Positions 18,439 through 26,700 are shown, numbered from the stretch's first letter. The stretch is DNA of 39,227 nucleotides from an uncultured Bacillota bacterium (GCA_947649625.1 CANSSJ010000015.1:1-39227), one strand, 5' to 3'. Translations and numbers: made by a program. Notes: generated by a model not told the origin, from the sequence alone.

Positions 18439-19335
18439 ATGGCTTATGATATCATGGTACTGGGCTCCGGCCCGGCAGGCCTGGCGGCTGCGGTGGCCGC
18501 CAGGAGCCGGGACAAGAGCGTCCTGGTCATTGGAAACCCCTGGCAGGACAGCCCCCTTGCCCGGGCGGAGCAGGTGGACAACTACCCCGGTCTCCCCGGC
18601 CGGACGGGCATGGAACTGCTGGAGGAGTTTTACCGCCACGCCGAAAACGCGGGCGCGGAGTTCGTGGTGGGCAAGGCCCTGTCCCTGCTGGCCTGGAACG
18701 GGTTTTCCGTCACGGTGGGCAGCCAGGTCTGTCAGGGGAACGCTCTGATCCTGGCCCCGGGGGTGGTGCGGTCCGCCAAGTACCCCGGCGAGGCGGAGTT
18801 CCTGGGCCGTGGGGTGAGCTACTGCGCCACCTGTGACGGGATGCTCTACCGGAACCGGCCGGTGGTCGTGGTAGGCCTGGCCCCCGACTCCCCCCAGGAG
18901 GCCAACTACCTCCACAGTCTGGGCTGTCAGGTGGTCTACGTCTCTCCCCGGCAGCCCCAGGGCCTGGAGGACGGAATCCCCTATGTGAAGGCGGGAAAGC
19001 TGGCCGTCCAGGGCGGGCAGACTGTCACCGGACTGGAAGCTGACGGCGCCCTTCTCCCCTGCGCCGGGGTATTTATCCTGCGGCGGGCGGTAGCCCCCAC
19101 CGATCTGCTGCCCGCGCTGGAGACGGAGGAAGGGGTCATCCGGGTAGACCGCCGGATGGCCACCAACATCCCCGGGGTGTTCGCCGCCGGAGACTGCACC
19201 GGCGGGCCTCTCCAGGTGTCCAAGGCGGTGGGAGAGGGCCATGTGGCCGCCCTGTCCGCCTGCGAGTATTTAGATCATCAATTAACCAAAGAAAGGAAGG
19301 AAACCCATGATCCATTTCAACAAGGAGACCTTTGA
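18439..19335 (+). CDS. Thioredoxin reductase-like flavoprotein, probably ferredoxin-dependent (FFTR-type)
   Basis: The 298-residue protein has the fold of low-molecular-weight thioredoxin reductases. It has an FAD site GSGPAGLAA (9-17), the redox-active CATC (C129, C132) in GRGVSYCATCDGMLY, and the C-terminal FAD motif GVFAAGDCTGGPLQVSKAVGEG. The NADPH-binding GxGxxA motif is degraded to VVVVGLAPDSPQEA, and the HRRxxxR motif is absent (SPRQPQG instead). These losses are the hallmark described for clostridial ferredoxin-dependent flavin thioredoxin reductases. It would therefore reduce the adjacent thioredoxin with ferredoxin electrons rather than NADPH. The frame is open from a GTG at 18430, which lies inside the ribosome site GAGGTGAT; the ATG at 18439 is the start. 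Its end overlaps trxA by 29 bases. Confidence 0.88.
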   Translation: MAYDIMVLGSGPAGLAAAVAARSRDKSVLVIGNPWQDSPLARAEQVDNYPGLPGRTGMELLEEFYRHAENAGAEFVVGKALSLLAWNGFSVTVGSQVCQGNALILAPGVVRSAKYPGEAEFLGRGVSYCATCDGMLYRNRPVVVVGLAPDSPQEANYLHSLGCQVVYVSPRQPQGLEDGIPYVKAGKLAVQGGQTVTGLEADGALLPCAGVFILRRAVAPTDLLPALETEEGVIRVDRRMATNIPGVFAAGDCTGGPLQVSKAVGEGHVAALSACEYLDHQLTKERKETHDPFQQGDL

Positions 19336-19618
19336 CAAGACCCTCAGCGAGGGAAAGCTGATGATGGTGGACTTCTGGGCCGAGTGGTGCGGTCCCTGTC
19401 AGATGCTGGGCCCTGTCATCGAGGCACTGGCGGAGAAGTACGAGGGCAGAGCCGTCGTGGGCAAGATCAACACCGATGAGGAACAGGAGCTGGCCATGGG
19501 CTTCGGGATCACCGGCATCCCCACCGTCATCTTCTTCAAGGACGGCAAGGAGATCGACCGCCTGGTGGGCGTCATGCCCCCCGACGCCTTTATCCAGGTG
19601 CTGGAGAAAAATCTGTAA
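19307..19618 (+). CDS. trxA: Thioredoxin
   Basis: A standard 103-residue thioredoxin with the active site WAEWCGPC, the cis-proline loop GITGIPTVIFF, and the Asp in VDFWAEW. It is a cytosolic disulfide reductant. GGAAGG lies before the ATG, which is inside the end of the upstream flavoprotein gene. The 29-base overlap implies translational coupling and fixed stoichiometry with its reductase. Confidence 0.96.
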   Translation: MIHFNKETFDKTLSEGKLMMVDFWAEWCGPCQMLGPVIEALAEKYEGRAVVGKINTDEEQELAMGFGITGIPTVIFFKDGKEIDRLVGVMPPDAFIQVLEKNL

Positions 19619-19627
19619 GCAGAGACG

Positions 19628-19663
19628 CCGCCCTCCCGCCGTACAGCGGGAGGGCGGACTTTT
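19628..19663 (+). terminator. Terminator of trxA
   Basis: A perfect 12-bp GC-rich stem (19628-19639 with 19646-19657) is followed by ACTTTT. It ends just before the stop of the convergent DUF4363 gene. Confidence 0.75.
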
Positions 19664-20053
19664 CTACAGCACGTTGACTACCGTGGCCTGCTCCATCTCG
19701 GCCAGCAGTTCCAGCTGGGCCATCAGGTCGGCGTTGGCCGCGTTGTACTGGTCGGGCTCCTGGAGCTGGAGGTACTCCAGCACCTGCCGGAAGGCCCGCA
19801 GCACCTGGTCGGTGTCGCTGTGGCGCATCAGCGTGTGAAAATAGAAATGATGCCCCTGCCAGTCCTCATACACCTGCCGGGTGAGGGCCTCCGCCCTGCT
19901 CCAGTCCTCCCGCTCCGCCAGCTCCTGCGCCTGACGCAGCTGCTCCCTCATATCTCCGGTGATGGACTGGGCGTACCAGGCGTTGGTCAGGCTGACCGCC
20001 AGCAGCAGGACCAGCAGGCCCGCCGCGATATAAAGCCGTTTCACGCAAGACAC
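19664..20053 (-). CDS. DUF4363 family membrane-anchored protein
   Basis: The 129-residue protein has one N-terminal hydrophobic segment (about 6-25, RLYIAAGLLVLLLAVSLTNA). It is followed by an extracytoplasmic, helix-rich, acidic domain (REQLRQAQELAEREDWSRAEALTRQVYEDWQ) with the W..A......W..H pattern of DUF4363. It lies three bases after the DUF421 gene in the same direction. This pairing is common in Clostridia, and the two probably act together in the envelope. Biochemical function is unknown. Confidence 0.8.
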   Translation of the reverse strand: MSCVKRLYIAAGLLVLLLAVSLTNAWYAQSITGDMREQLRQAQELAEREDWSRAEALTRQVYEDWQGHHFYFHTLMRHSDTDQVLRAFRQVLEYLQLQEPDQYNAANADLMAQLELLAEMEQATVVNVL

Positions 20054-20056
20054 CCC

Positions 20057-20731
20057 CTACGATTCCTTCTTGGCGAAGTAGACCGCGTCGGTCTCATCCA
20101 CCAGCAGCAGAAACACCTGGGAGACATCCCGGCATCCCCGCTGGGTCAGCTGTCTGTCCAGCCAGGGGCGGTCGTGGCCCAGCAGCTTTAAATTGCCCTC
20201 CAGCAGCCTGCCGTCGCTGACCACCACCCGGGGCAGCCCTCCCTCCTCCACACTTACCTTCAGATCCCGGGCCGTGGGGGGCTTCTGGTTGGCGAAGGGC
20301 AGCACGGACAGCTGGCCGTTGGTCTCCAGGATGGCGTATTTGATCTGACTGAGGTCAGTGTAGCCCTTGCACCGCAGCTCCTCCAGCAGCTCGTCCAGGG
20401 TGAGCCTGGTCTTGGCCATCTCCTTCTGGTCCAGGGTCCCGTTCTGCACGATGATACTGGGCCGTCCGCACAGAACCGCCCGAAACCGGACGGACTTCAT
20501 GGTGAGCACCGACAGGATCATGGTCAGCGACATCAGGGTCAGGATGGGCACGATCCCAGTAAGCAGGGGGATACCGTAGTCCTGCATGGGCACCGAGGCC
20601 AGGTCGGCAATGATGAGGGAGAGCACCAGCTCCGAGGGCTCCAGCTCCCCCACCTGGCGCTTGCCCATCAGCCGCACCCCGGCGATGATGAGAATGTATA
20701 GAATCATGGTCCGCATAAGGCCGGTAAACAC
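20057..20731 (-). CDS. DUF421 (YetF-like) membrane protein
   Basis: The 224-residue protein has three N-terminal membrane helices (about 5-20, 33-50, 55-76) carrying the DUF421 signature RLMGKRQVGELEPSELVLSLIIADLAS. A cytosolic C-terminal region of alpha/beta repeats follows (FRAVLCGRPSIIVQNGTLDQKEMAKTRLTLDELLEELR). The start is a GTG at 20731 behind GGGAGG at nine bases. YetF-type proteins are widespread in spore formers, and a germination or envelope role has been suggested for some; that is not provable here. It is followed immediately by its usual partner DUF4363. Confidence 0.88.
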   Translation of the reverse strand: MFTGLMRTMILYILIIAGVRLMGKRQVGELEPSELVLSLIIADLASVPMQDYGIPLLTGIVPILTLMSLTMILSVLTMKSVRFRAVLCGRPSIIVQNGTLDQKEMAKTRLTLDELLEELRCKGYTDLSQIKYAILETNGQLSVLPFANQKPPTARDLKVSVEEGGLPRVVVSDGRLLEGNLKLLGHDRPWLDRQLTQRGCRDVSQVFLLLVDETDAVYFAKKES

Positions 20732-20849
20732 GAAAAATCGCCTCCCGTCTTTTCAGTCTTTCCCTCCCTTCAAAGTTTTATCCCATAAATTGTCCGGACC
20801 CCGCCCGAGCCGCGCGCGGCAGAAGACCCCCGGCTCAGCCGGAGGCCTG

Positions 20850-20880
20850 AAAAAACGGCGGGAGGCATCCCCCCGCCGCT
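20850..20880 (-). terminator. Terminator of the LysM gene
   Basis: On the minus strand, a 10-bp stem with one mismatch (20856-20865 with 20869-20878) and a three-base loop is followed by six T residues (20850-20855). A second small GC-rich inverted repeat lies at 20829-20842. Confidence 0.7.
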
Positions 20881-20889
20881 TATATGTTC

Positions 20890-21852
20890 TTACTTCTTCA
20901 CGGGCAGGACGATGACCTGTCCCTCATAGATGGTATTTGCGTTTTTCAGCCGGTCGGCGTTGCGCTCAAAAATGGCCTTGTACTCGCTGACCTTGCCATA
21001 CTCAGCCGCGGCGATCTTCCCCAGGGTGTCCCCGGCCTTGACAGTGTACAGCTTCTCACCGGCGGCCGCAGCAGGGGCGGGGATCAGGGTATCTCTCCCC
21101 AGCTTCTCGGGCAGGGTGATAACCGCTCCCTCTTTCAGAGTGACCCCCTTGTTGGCTTTCATCAGGGCGTAACGCTGAGCGTTGGTGCCGTAGAAGTTGG
21201 TGCAGATGCTGCTCCAGGTGTCGCCCTTTTTCACGGTGTAACTGCCAGAAGCGGCGGGAGTGCTGGGTGTCGTGGGCGTGGCCGGGGTGGCGGGCAGCTC
21301 GGAGAAGGTGGCCTTTAACCGGTCGTAATCGCTCTTGCACATCACGACAAAGTTGAACTCATCGATGAAAGGCAGAGAGCTTTCATCCGCGGATTGAGGG
21401 AAGACTGCGCGGGAGTAGGGTCCGCTCAAAGGACAGAATTCATCGGGCGTGCCGGGCCCGCCCCAGAGAGTCATTTTTTCATCCAGGTCCCACACAGCCC
21501 ACCAGGTATTTACACCTGCGTATTGGTGTCCCTCAGAAATCACCGGCTTACTTTCCGGAAGTTTGCCGTCCGGAGAACCGCCGACAGCATACTCGTATCC
21601 GGGGAGGGCCGCCACATCAATGGTGGAATTATCCTCGACCACATAGATATGATAGTCTGAACTATGAAATTCTTCAGCCCTTTCCCCTGAATCGAAAATA
21701 GTGTCCATCAGGTAGCCGTTGAAAGTGACAGACAGGCCGCGTTTCGGGTCATCCACGGTCTTGGGGGTTCCAGCCGCCATAGCCGGGACGGCCATTGCCA
21801 GGGACAGGGCGAACGCAAGGGTAAGGGAGAGTGTCTTTTTCAGTTTTTTCAT
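20890..21852 (-). CDS. Secreted protein with two LysM domains
   Basis: The 320-residue product has a clear signal peptide (MKKLKKTLSLTLAFALSLAM, cut near AMA-AG). Residues about 30-185 form a domain I do not recognise, rich in aromatic and acidic residues. A Pro/Thr linker (PATPATPTTPSTPAA) leads to two LysM repeats: YTVKKGDTWSSICTNFYG and YTVKAGDTLGKIAAAEYG, both ending in VITLP/VIVLP. LysM binds N-acetylglucosamine in peptidoglycan, so the protein should sit in the wall. No hydrolase domain is evident. The coding DNA for the N-terminal half is less G+C-rich than its neighbours. Upstream lies a 440-base region with several hairpins and a candidate RNA. Confidence 0.88.
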   Translation of the reverse strand: MKKLKKTLSLTLAFALSLAMAVPAMAAGTPKTVDDPKRGLSVTFNGYLMDTIFDSGERAEEFHSSDYHIYVVEDNSTIDVAALPGYEYAVGGSPDGKLPESKPVISEGHQYAGVNTWWAVWDLDEKMTLWGGPGTPDEFCPLSGPYSRAVFPQSADESSLPFIDEFNFVVMCKSDYDRLKATFSELPATPATPTTPSTPAASGSYTVKKGDTWSSICTNFYGTNAQRYALMKANKGVTLKEGAVITLPEKLGRDTLIPAPAAAAGEKLYTVKAGDTLGKIAAAEYGKVSEYKAIFERNADRLKNANTIYEGQVIVLPVKK

Positions 21853-21964
21853 CGTTTGTACCTCTTTCTTTTAGATTTCTAGGTCTCCTCGACGGTGCGT
21901 ACCCTGGGGAGCAGGATTTCCCGCTTCCTCCTCCCGCTGGGTATACCCGCCCAGGCAAACGAAA

Positions 21965-21993
21965 GCGGCGCAGGATAAATAATCCCACACCGC
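21965..21993 (-). other. Hairpin in the LysM gene leader
   Basis: Arms 21965-21976 and 21982-21993 pair over 12 positions on the minus strand (three G-U pairs) around a five-base loop, followed by a loose T-rich tail. It could be an attenuator in the leader. Farther downstream, at about 21900-21955, two more GC-rich inverted repeats are seen. No known riboswitch class matches by eye. Confidence 0.4.
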
Positions 21994-22015
21994 AACTGAA
22001 CAGACACAAACCCCC

Positions 22016-22156
22016 AAAAACCGCCTCTTGATAAATGGCGGTGTTTCCGATATAATGAGGGCTGGCGCAGCAATGCTGTTGTGTAGGAGGTACCCTCTCC
22101 TGCATAGGGTTACAGGGTGTTCGCAGCGCCCTGTAACCTGCCTCAATTTGCCTTGT
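22016..22156 (-). ncRNA. Candidate structured small RNA with its own promoter and terminator
   Basis: On the minus strand a promoter (22163-22191) is followed by about 140 bases with no convincing gene. This ends in a terminator-like hairpin (22020-22025 with 22037-22042) and a T run (22016-22019). Inside are a 10-bp perfect stem (22108-22117 with 22129-22138) and a 7-bp near-perfect stem (22083-22089 with 22097-22103). A further 7-bp inverted repeat (22141-22147 with 22175-22181) brackets the -10 region. The plus strand carries an equally good promoter (22028-22056) reading the other way, so strand is uncertain. I cannot match it to tmRNA, RNase P, SRP, 6S or a known riboswitch. Confidence 0.4.
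22028..22056 (+). promoter_or_regulatory. Sigma-A-like promoter, plus strand, in the intergenic region
   Basis: TTGATA (22028-22033) and TATAAT (22051-22056) are exactly 17 bases apart. It overlaps the terminator of the minus-strand RNA candidate. No plus-strand gene follows; transcription would end near TTTTTT at 22195-22200 or at the terminator at 22259-22288. Confidence 0.55.
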
Positions 22157-22162
22157 GCCCCT

Positions 22163-22191
22163 ATTGTAGCGTAGATTGAGGAAGAACGCAA
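22163..22191 (-). promoter_or_regulatory. Sigma-A-like promoter, minus strand, of the candidate RNA
   Basis: TTGCGT (22186-22191) and TACAAT (22163-22168), read on the minus strand, are 17 bases apart. Confidence 0.55.
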
Positions 22192-22258
22192 GCCCTTTTT
22201 TAGACATGGCTCGAATTTTCGGGCTGTGTCTTGTTTTTGTGGTAAAAGATGAAACCGC

Positions 22259-22288
22259 AAAATCCCCCGGCGCAAGCCGGGGGATTTT
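22259..22288. terminator. Bidirectional terminator after the hybrid kinase gene
   Basis: A perfect 12-bp stem (22259-22270 with 22277-22288) has A-rich and T-rich ends and lies right after the kinase stop codon. Confidence 0.85.
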
Positions 22289-22292
22289 GGTT

Positions 22293-25200
22293 CTATCTCA
22301 GTATGTTGCTCAGTGTTTCCAGCAGCTTGTCAATATTGATTGGCTTGGAGATATGTCCATTCATCCCCGAGCGCAGGGCCTCCTGCTTATCCTCCTCGAA
22401 GGCGTTGGCCGTCATGGCGAGGATGGGAATGTTCGCCAGCTTCTGATCTTCCAGCCGGCGGATCTTCATGGTCGCCTCATATCCGTTCATCACAGGCATC
22501 TGCACGTCCATCAGCACCAGCTGATACCAGCCCGGCTCAGACTGGCTCACCATCTCTACCGCCTGCCGGCCGTTCTCCGCCGTCTCCACCTGGAAACCGG
22601 CCTCTCTCAGAATAACGGTGGCGATCTCCTGATTCAGCTCGTTGTCCTCCACCAGCAGGATACGGCCTGTGTTCACCACTGCGGGCCGGGCGTCCTCGTC
22701 CGTCTTCTCCTCCTCTCCCAGCAGAGAGATCAGGCAGCTGCGCAGTTCGGAGAGGAACAGCGGTTTGCCGCAGAAGGCGGTGACTCCCGCTGCACGGGCC
22801 TCCTCCTCAATATCCGACCAGTCATAGGCGGTCAGAACGATGATGGGCACCTGATCGCCGATCTCCATACGGATGCGGCGGGCCACCTCGATACCGTTCA
22901 TATCGGGCAGCAGCCAGTCTACAATATACACGCTGTAGTTGTCATCCCGCATCACGGCCTGGCGGGTGCGCAGCACCGCCTCCTTGCCGGACAGGGTCCA
23001 CTCCGCCCGCATCCCGATCTGCTGGAGCATACAGGACACGCTGTCGCAGGTGTTGAAGTCGTCGTCCACCACCAGGGCCCGGCACCCCTTCAGCTCCGGG
23101 ATGGTCTGGGGCTCCCGCACCCCCTCCCCGTCCTGCAGGCGGAGGGTAAGTCCCACAGTGAACTCCGTCCCCACCCCCTGCCTGCTTTTCACCGAGATGG
23201 TCCCGTTCATCATATCCACAATGTTTTTGGTGATGGCCATACCCAGGCCGGTGCCCTGAACGCCGCTGGTGGTGGAGTTATGCTCCCGCTCAAAGGGCTC
23301 GAAGATGTGGGCGACAAATTCCTCGCTCATCCCGATCCCGGTATCCTTCACGCAGAATTCATACCTGGCATGTCCCTCCGGCGCGCCCGGTCTCTCTGTC
23401 ACCCGAATGCTGATCACGCCCCCCGCCGGGGTATATTTGATGGAGTTGCTCAGCAGGTTCAGCAGGATCTGGTTCAGCCGCAGCCGGTCACAGTAGATAT
23501 CCTCATTCATCACATCCACCGCGTCCATATACAGCTCCAGCTGCTTGCTGTGGACGTCCGCCTGAACGATGTTGCGCAGCCCGTGGAGGATGTCAGGCAG
23601 AGAACAGGGCTTCTCCTCCAGCGACATCTTGCCGCTCTCGATGCGGCTCATATCCAGCACGTCGTTGATGAGGCTGAGCAGGTGGTTGCTGGAGGTCATG
23701 ATTTTTTTCAGATAGCCCTCCACCTGATCCCGCTGGTCGATATGGGTGGTGGCCAGGGCGGTAAAGCCGATAATGGCGTTCATGGGGGTCCGGATGTCGT
23801 GGGACATGTTGGACAGGAACACGCTCTTGGCCTTGCTTGCCCGGTTGGCCTGCATCAGGGCGTCCTCCAGCAGATCCATCCGCTCGATCTCCCGGCGGGT
23901 GTCGTCGTCCACGTTGCGGAAGCCCAGCACCACCTCACGGCGGTTTTCCCACAGACCCGCCCGGACCGCTTTCATCTGGAAATAGCGGATCTCCCCTCCG
24001 CATACCACCCGGTAGTTAATAATATATGTGTTTTTGAGGCTCAGCCGCTCCGCCAGCTCCCCAGGCGACACCGCCCGGCACACCAGCGCCCTGTCCTCTT
24101 CATAGACGCACCGGTCAATGTAGCGCAGCAGGCTCTCCTGAATGGGCCGCCCCTCCACAAAGATCTCGTCCAGGATGCCGTACTTGCAGTCGTGAATGCG
24201 CAGAGGCCCGCCCGTGCCGGTATCCAAGTCGAAATGGCACACCAGATTGTAGTCCACGCTCAGCGCCTGAACCAGTTCCTTCTGCCGCTGCTCATTCTCC
24301 GCCCGCTCCCGCTCCTCCCGGAGCTTCTGGGTGGTATAGTCCAGCAGGAAGCGCTGGTAGAACGGCTCCCCGTCCTCCTCCGTCAGTTTGATATTGCCCA
24401 TCACATGGAGGATATCCCCGTTGGCGTGTCTGACCCGGTATTCGATGTTGACATTGTCCCCCACCTTGGTCAGGGACTCAATACAGGCCCGGAGCCTGGG
24501 CTGATCCTCAATCACCACGGAGGGCGCGACCATGTTAAAGCCGCTGTCCAGCAGGGCCTCCCGGGACTCGTAGCCCAAAATCTGGAGGGCCGCCCGGTTG
24601 ATGCTGATGATCCGGGAGCCGTCCAGCGAGTGGCACATCACGCCGCAGTCCATGGTGGTAAAAAGGTTCTCCAGCTCCCGGTTTTTGTTCACGATCTCCT
24701 GCTCATAGGCCCGTTCCTGAGTTATGTCAATGGCCACGCCCACCGTGCCCATCACGCTGCCGTCGCAGTCGTACAGGGGAGATTTGTAGGTGGTCAGCAG
24801 CCGGATGCCCTCGCCGCTCTGAACGGTCTCCTCAGAGACGCAGGTCCGCTCCGTCTCCATAACGATCCGCTCAGACTCAATACAGGCGGGATCGTCCTGC
24901 TCCACATCCCAGATGTACGCGTGGCCCCTGCCCTGCACCTGCTCCTTGGTCTTGTTCACCGTGGCGCAGAAGGCATCGTTCACCTTTTCATGGATGCCGT
25001 TTTTATCCTTGTACCACACCAGGCTTGGCGTGCTGTTGATGGTGGCCTCCAGAAACTGGTTGGTCTGCCACAGGTCCAGACGCAGCTTCTGCTCCTCCTG
25101 CCAGCGCCGGAACCGGTAGGCCAGTTCCTTAGGTGTCATGGGCAGCGTCCACACCTCGTCGGCCAGCGGCAGGCTGTCCTCCAGTTCCGCAGTCTGCGCC

Positions 25201-25442
25201 TTATCCATGAGAAGGATCAGCTGGGCGGAGTCCTTCTTCCCCTCTGCCAGCGCACGCACCGACTCCACACCGGCCTGAGGAACTGCCAGGATCACATCAG
25301 CTCTGGCCAACGGGACCTCCCGAGGCTCACGGCTGTCCAGAAAAGAGTGATTAAAGGCCTCCAGAGGCGGCAGTCCTTCAAGCGTCTCCAGCACCTCTGG
25401 CTGACAGTTTATGAGGTAAAACTCCATATGACAGCGGTACAT
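22293..25442 (-). CDS. Soluble hybrid sensor histidine kinase/response regulator
   Basis: The 1049-residue protein has no membrane segment, so it senses a cytosolic signal. Residues 1-115 look like a degenerate receiver-like domain. PAS domains are seen at about 128-250 and 255-378, with a third PAS-like module at about 395-515. A coiled region leads to the HisKA domain (SNMSHDIRTPMN, H548). The ATPase has N666 in LNLLSNSIKYT, DTGIGM and GTGLGMAI. Two receiver domains follow with phospho-Asp at 842 (VDWLLPDMNG) and 979 (LMDVQMPVMNG). No output domain is present, so phosphate may pass to a separate Hpt or regulator. The ATG at 25442 follows AGGAGGAG. It is monocistronic between a consensus promoter and a strong terminator. 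Confidence 0.93.
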   Translation of the reverse strand: MYRCHMEFYLINCQPEVLETLEGLPPLEAFNHSFLDSREPREVPLARADVILAVPQAGVESVRALAEGKKDSAQLILLMDKAQTAELEDSLPLADEVWTLPMTPKELAYRFRRWQEEQKLRLDLWQTNQFLEATINSTPSLVWYKDKNGIHEKVNDAFCATVNKTKEQVQGRGHAYIWDVEQDDPACIESERIVMETERTCVSEETVQSGEGIRLLTTYKSPLYDCDGSVMGTVGVAIDITQERAYEQEIVNKNRELENLFTTMDCGVMCHSLDGSRIISINRAALQILGYESREALLDSGFNMVAPSVVIEDQPRLRACIESLTKVGDNVNIEYRVRHANGDILHVMGNIKLTEEDGEPFYQRFLLDYTTQKLREERERAENEQRQKELVQALSVDYNLVCHFDLDTGTGGPLRIHDCKYGILDEIFVEGRPIQESLLRYIDRCVYEEDRALVCRAVSPGELAERLSLKNTYIINYRVVCGGEIRYFQMKAVRAGLWENRREVVLGFRNVDDDTRREIERMDLLEDALMQANRASKAKSVFLSNMSHDIRTPMNAIIGFTALATTHIDQRDQVEGYLKKIMTSSNHLLSLINDVLDMSRIESGKMSLEEKPCSLPDILHGLRNIVQADVHSKQLELYMDAVDVMNEDIYCDRLRLNQILLNLLSNSIKYTPAGGVISIRVTERPGAPEGHARYEFCVKDTGIGMSEEFVAHIFEPFEREHNSTTSGVQGTGLGMAITKNIVDMMNGTISVKSRQGVGTEFTVGLTLRLQDGEGVREPQTIPELKGCRALVVDDDFNTCDSVSCMLQQIGMRAEWTLSGKEAVLRTRQAVMRDDNYSVYIVDWLLPDMNGIEVARRIRMEIGDQVPIIVLTAYDWSDIEEEARAAGVTAFCGKPLFLSELRSCLISLLGEEEKTDEDARPAVVNTGRILLVEDNELNQEIATVILREAGFQVETAENGRQAVEMVSQSEPGWYQLVLMDVQMPVMNGYEATMKIRRLEDQKLANIPILAMTANAFEEDKQEALRSGMNGHISKPINIDKLLETLSNILR

Positions 25443-25480
25443 AATTCGTCTCCTCCTGCGTGGCACAGCTTTTCATTTTA

Positions 25481-25509
25481 AGTATAATCCCCCCGGCCTT
25501 TTCTGTCAA
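25481..25509 (-). promoter_or_regulatory. Sigma-A promoter of the hybrid kinase gene
   Basis: TTGACA (25504-25509) and TATACT (25481-25486), read on the minus strand, are 17 bases apart. Confidence 0.85.
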
Positions 25510-25551
25510 CAGATAAGGCCCACTTCCGGGGCGAAAATGCGGGACGTGTCT

Positions 25552-26643
25552 CTATGTCTTTTCTTTTTCTCCAAAAATTTCCACATTCCTTTTGATCCGC
25601 AGGTTATCCGGCTCCAGCTCCAGCGCTTTTCTGGCCTCCTCCGCCGCCGCCTGGCGGTCCCCGGTATAGTAGAAGGCCATGGAGCGCAGGTCGTGGGGCA
25701 GGCTGCCCCATGCGGCGGCCTCGCAGATGTAGCTTCTGGGCCGGACCGTGATGGCCAGGGCGCAGGCGGTAAAATAGAGCACCCCCTCCCACTCTCCCTG
25801 GCGGTAGAGCATGAGGGCCAGGTCCATGTAGGGCTCCCGCAGGTGGGGGGCCTCGGTAATGGCCCGGAGATACCAGTCCCGCGCCGCCGCCGGCTCCCCC
25901 TTCTCCCAGTAGGACCGGGCAATGTACCGCATGGAGGCCGCCCGCTCGTCCCGCCAGAGGGCGGTGGGCATGGCCAGGTGGCCCTTCAGGGTGCGGATGC
26001 AGTCGTCCCAGCGGCCCCAATACATATATTCCCTGCCCAGGTAGTGGACGTTGCGGTCGTCCCCCGGCTCCTCCCGGACGGACAGCTCCAGCAGGGGCAG
26101 ATACTGGCTCCGGGACTTTGACCGGTCCGGGTGGTGGTCCAGCTGCACCCCCTCCGCCGTGACCATGGGGCCGGGGCTGCCCTCTCCCTCCCACTTCAGC
26201 ACCTCGTGTACGGGGTGGACCCACCGGTAGCCCCGGCGGGCGTGGATCTTTTCATACCAGAAGACCACCCCCTCGGAGCCGTCGGCGTTGAAGGACCAGG
26301 TGTATCGGTAGGAGGCCTGCCCCGCCCCCGGAACCCAGACTCTCTCCAGCTCCCTCCGCCACCCGGGATGGAACACCTCGTCCAGATCGGTGCAGACGCA
26401 GATGTCCGCATCCTCGGGCGCCAGCTCCAGGGAGCGGTTCCGGGCGGTATCAAAACGCCAGGGAGAGACGGTCTCCACCGTCACCTCCGCCCCCCGGGCC
26501 CGCAGTTTCTCCACCGTAGCGTCCTCCGAGCCGGTATCCAGCACCACTATCTGGTCGGCTTCAGACATGGAGTCCATCCAGCGATCCACAAACTGCTCCT
26601 CATTTTTGCAGATCGCGTAGACACACACCTTGTACTTCCCCAT
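25552..26643 (-). CDS. Family 2-type glycosyltransferase with TPR-like C-terminus
   Basis: The 363-residue protein begins with a GT-A fold: VYAICKNEEQFVDRWMDSM, IVVLDTGSEDAT, and a metal-binding CTDLDEVF (D86-D88). VHPVHEVLKWEG follows, as in the SunS/tetratricopeptide glycosyltransferases. The C-terminal half (about 190-360) is a series of helix pairs resembling TPRs (AARDWYLRAITEAPHLREPYMDLALMLYRQGEWE; AAEEARKALELEPDNLRIKR). It is probably cytosolic. It lies 57 bases after the collagen-like gene with only a leaky terminator between them. By analogy with other bacterial collagen-like proteins that are O-glycosylated, that product is its most likely substrate (inference). The ATG follows AAAGGAGG. 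Confidence 0.88.
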   Translation of the reverse strand: MGKYKVCVYAICKNEEQFVDRWMDSMSEADQIVVLDTGSEDATVEKLRARGAEVTVETVSPWRFDTARNRSLELAPEDADICVCTDLDEVFHPGWRRELERVWVPGAGQASYRYTWSFNADGSEGVVFWYEKIHARRGYRWVHPVHEVLKWEGEGSPGPMVTAEGVQLDHHPDRSKSRSQYLPLLELSVREEPGDDRNVHYLGREYMYWGRWDDCIRTLKGHLAMPTALWRDERAASMRYIARSYWEKGEPAAARDWYLRAITEAPHLREPYMDLALMLYRQGEWEGVLYFTACALAITVRPRSYICEAAAWGSLPHDLRSMAFYYTGDRQAAAEEARKALELEPDNLRIKRNVEIFGEKEKT

Positions 26644-26655
26644 AAAAACCTCCTT

Positions 26656-26691
26656 TATAAAAGGCCGGCGCCCCCAAACGGGAGCGCCGGC
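26656..26691 (-). terminator. Terminator/attenuator between the collagen-like and glycosyltransferase genes
   Basis: A 12-bp stem with one mismatch (26664-26675 with 26680-26691) is followed on the minus strand by CTTTTAT. It may lower expression of the downstream glycosyltransferase relative to the abundant structural protein. Confidence 0.65.
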
Positions 26692-26700
26692 TGGCTTGGA

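Noticed and set aside
21853-22020. c-di-AMP (ydaO) or c-di-GMP riboswitch upstream of the LysM gene
   Set aside because: LysM genes are known targets of such switches, and several hairpins are present, but the conserved core sequences of either class are not found on the minus strand.
21749-22207. 152-residue minus-strand frame spanning the RNA candidate and the LysM start
   Set aside because: It runs through hairpins and a terminator, overlaps the start of a well-supported gene in another frame, and has no convincing ribosome site or domain.
22176-25481. 1101-residue open frame on the plus strand opposite the hybrid kinase
   Set aside because: It is the antisense shadow of a clearly conserved kinase. 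Its composition (His/Gln/Val/Leu-rich) shows no domain, and such long shadows are usual in GC-rich DNA. The same holds for the plus-strand frame 29471-32134 and the minus-strand frames 10335-12371 and 16206-18179.
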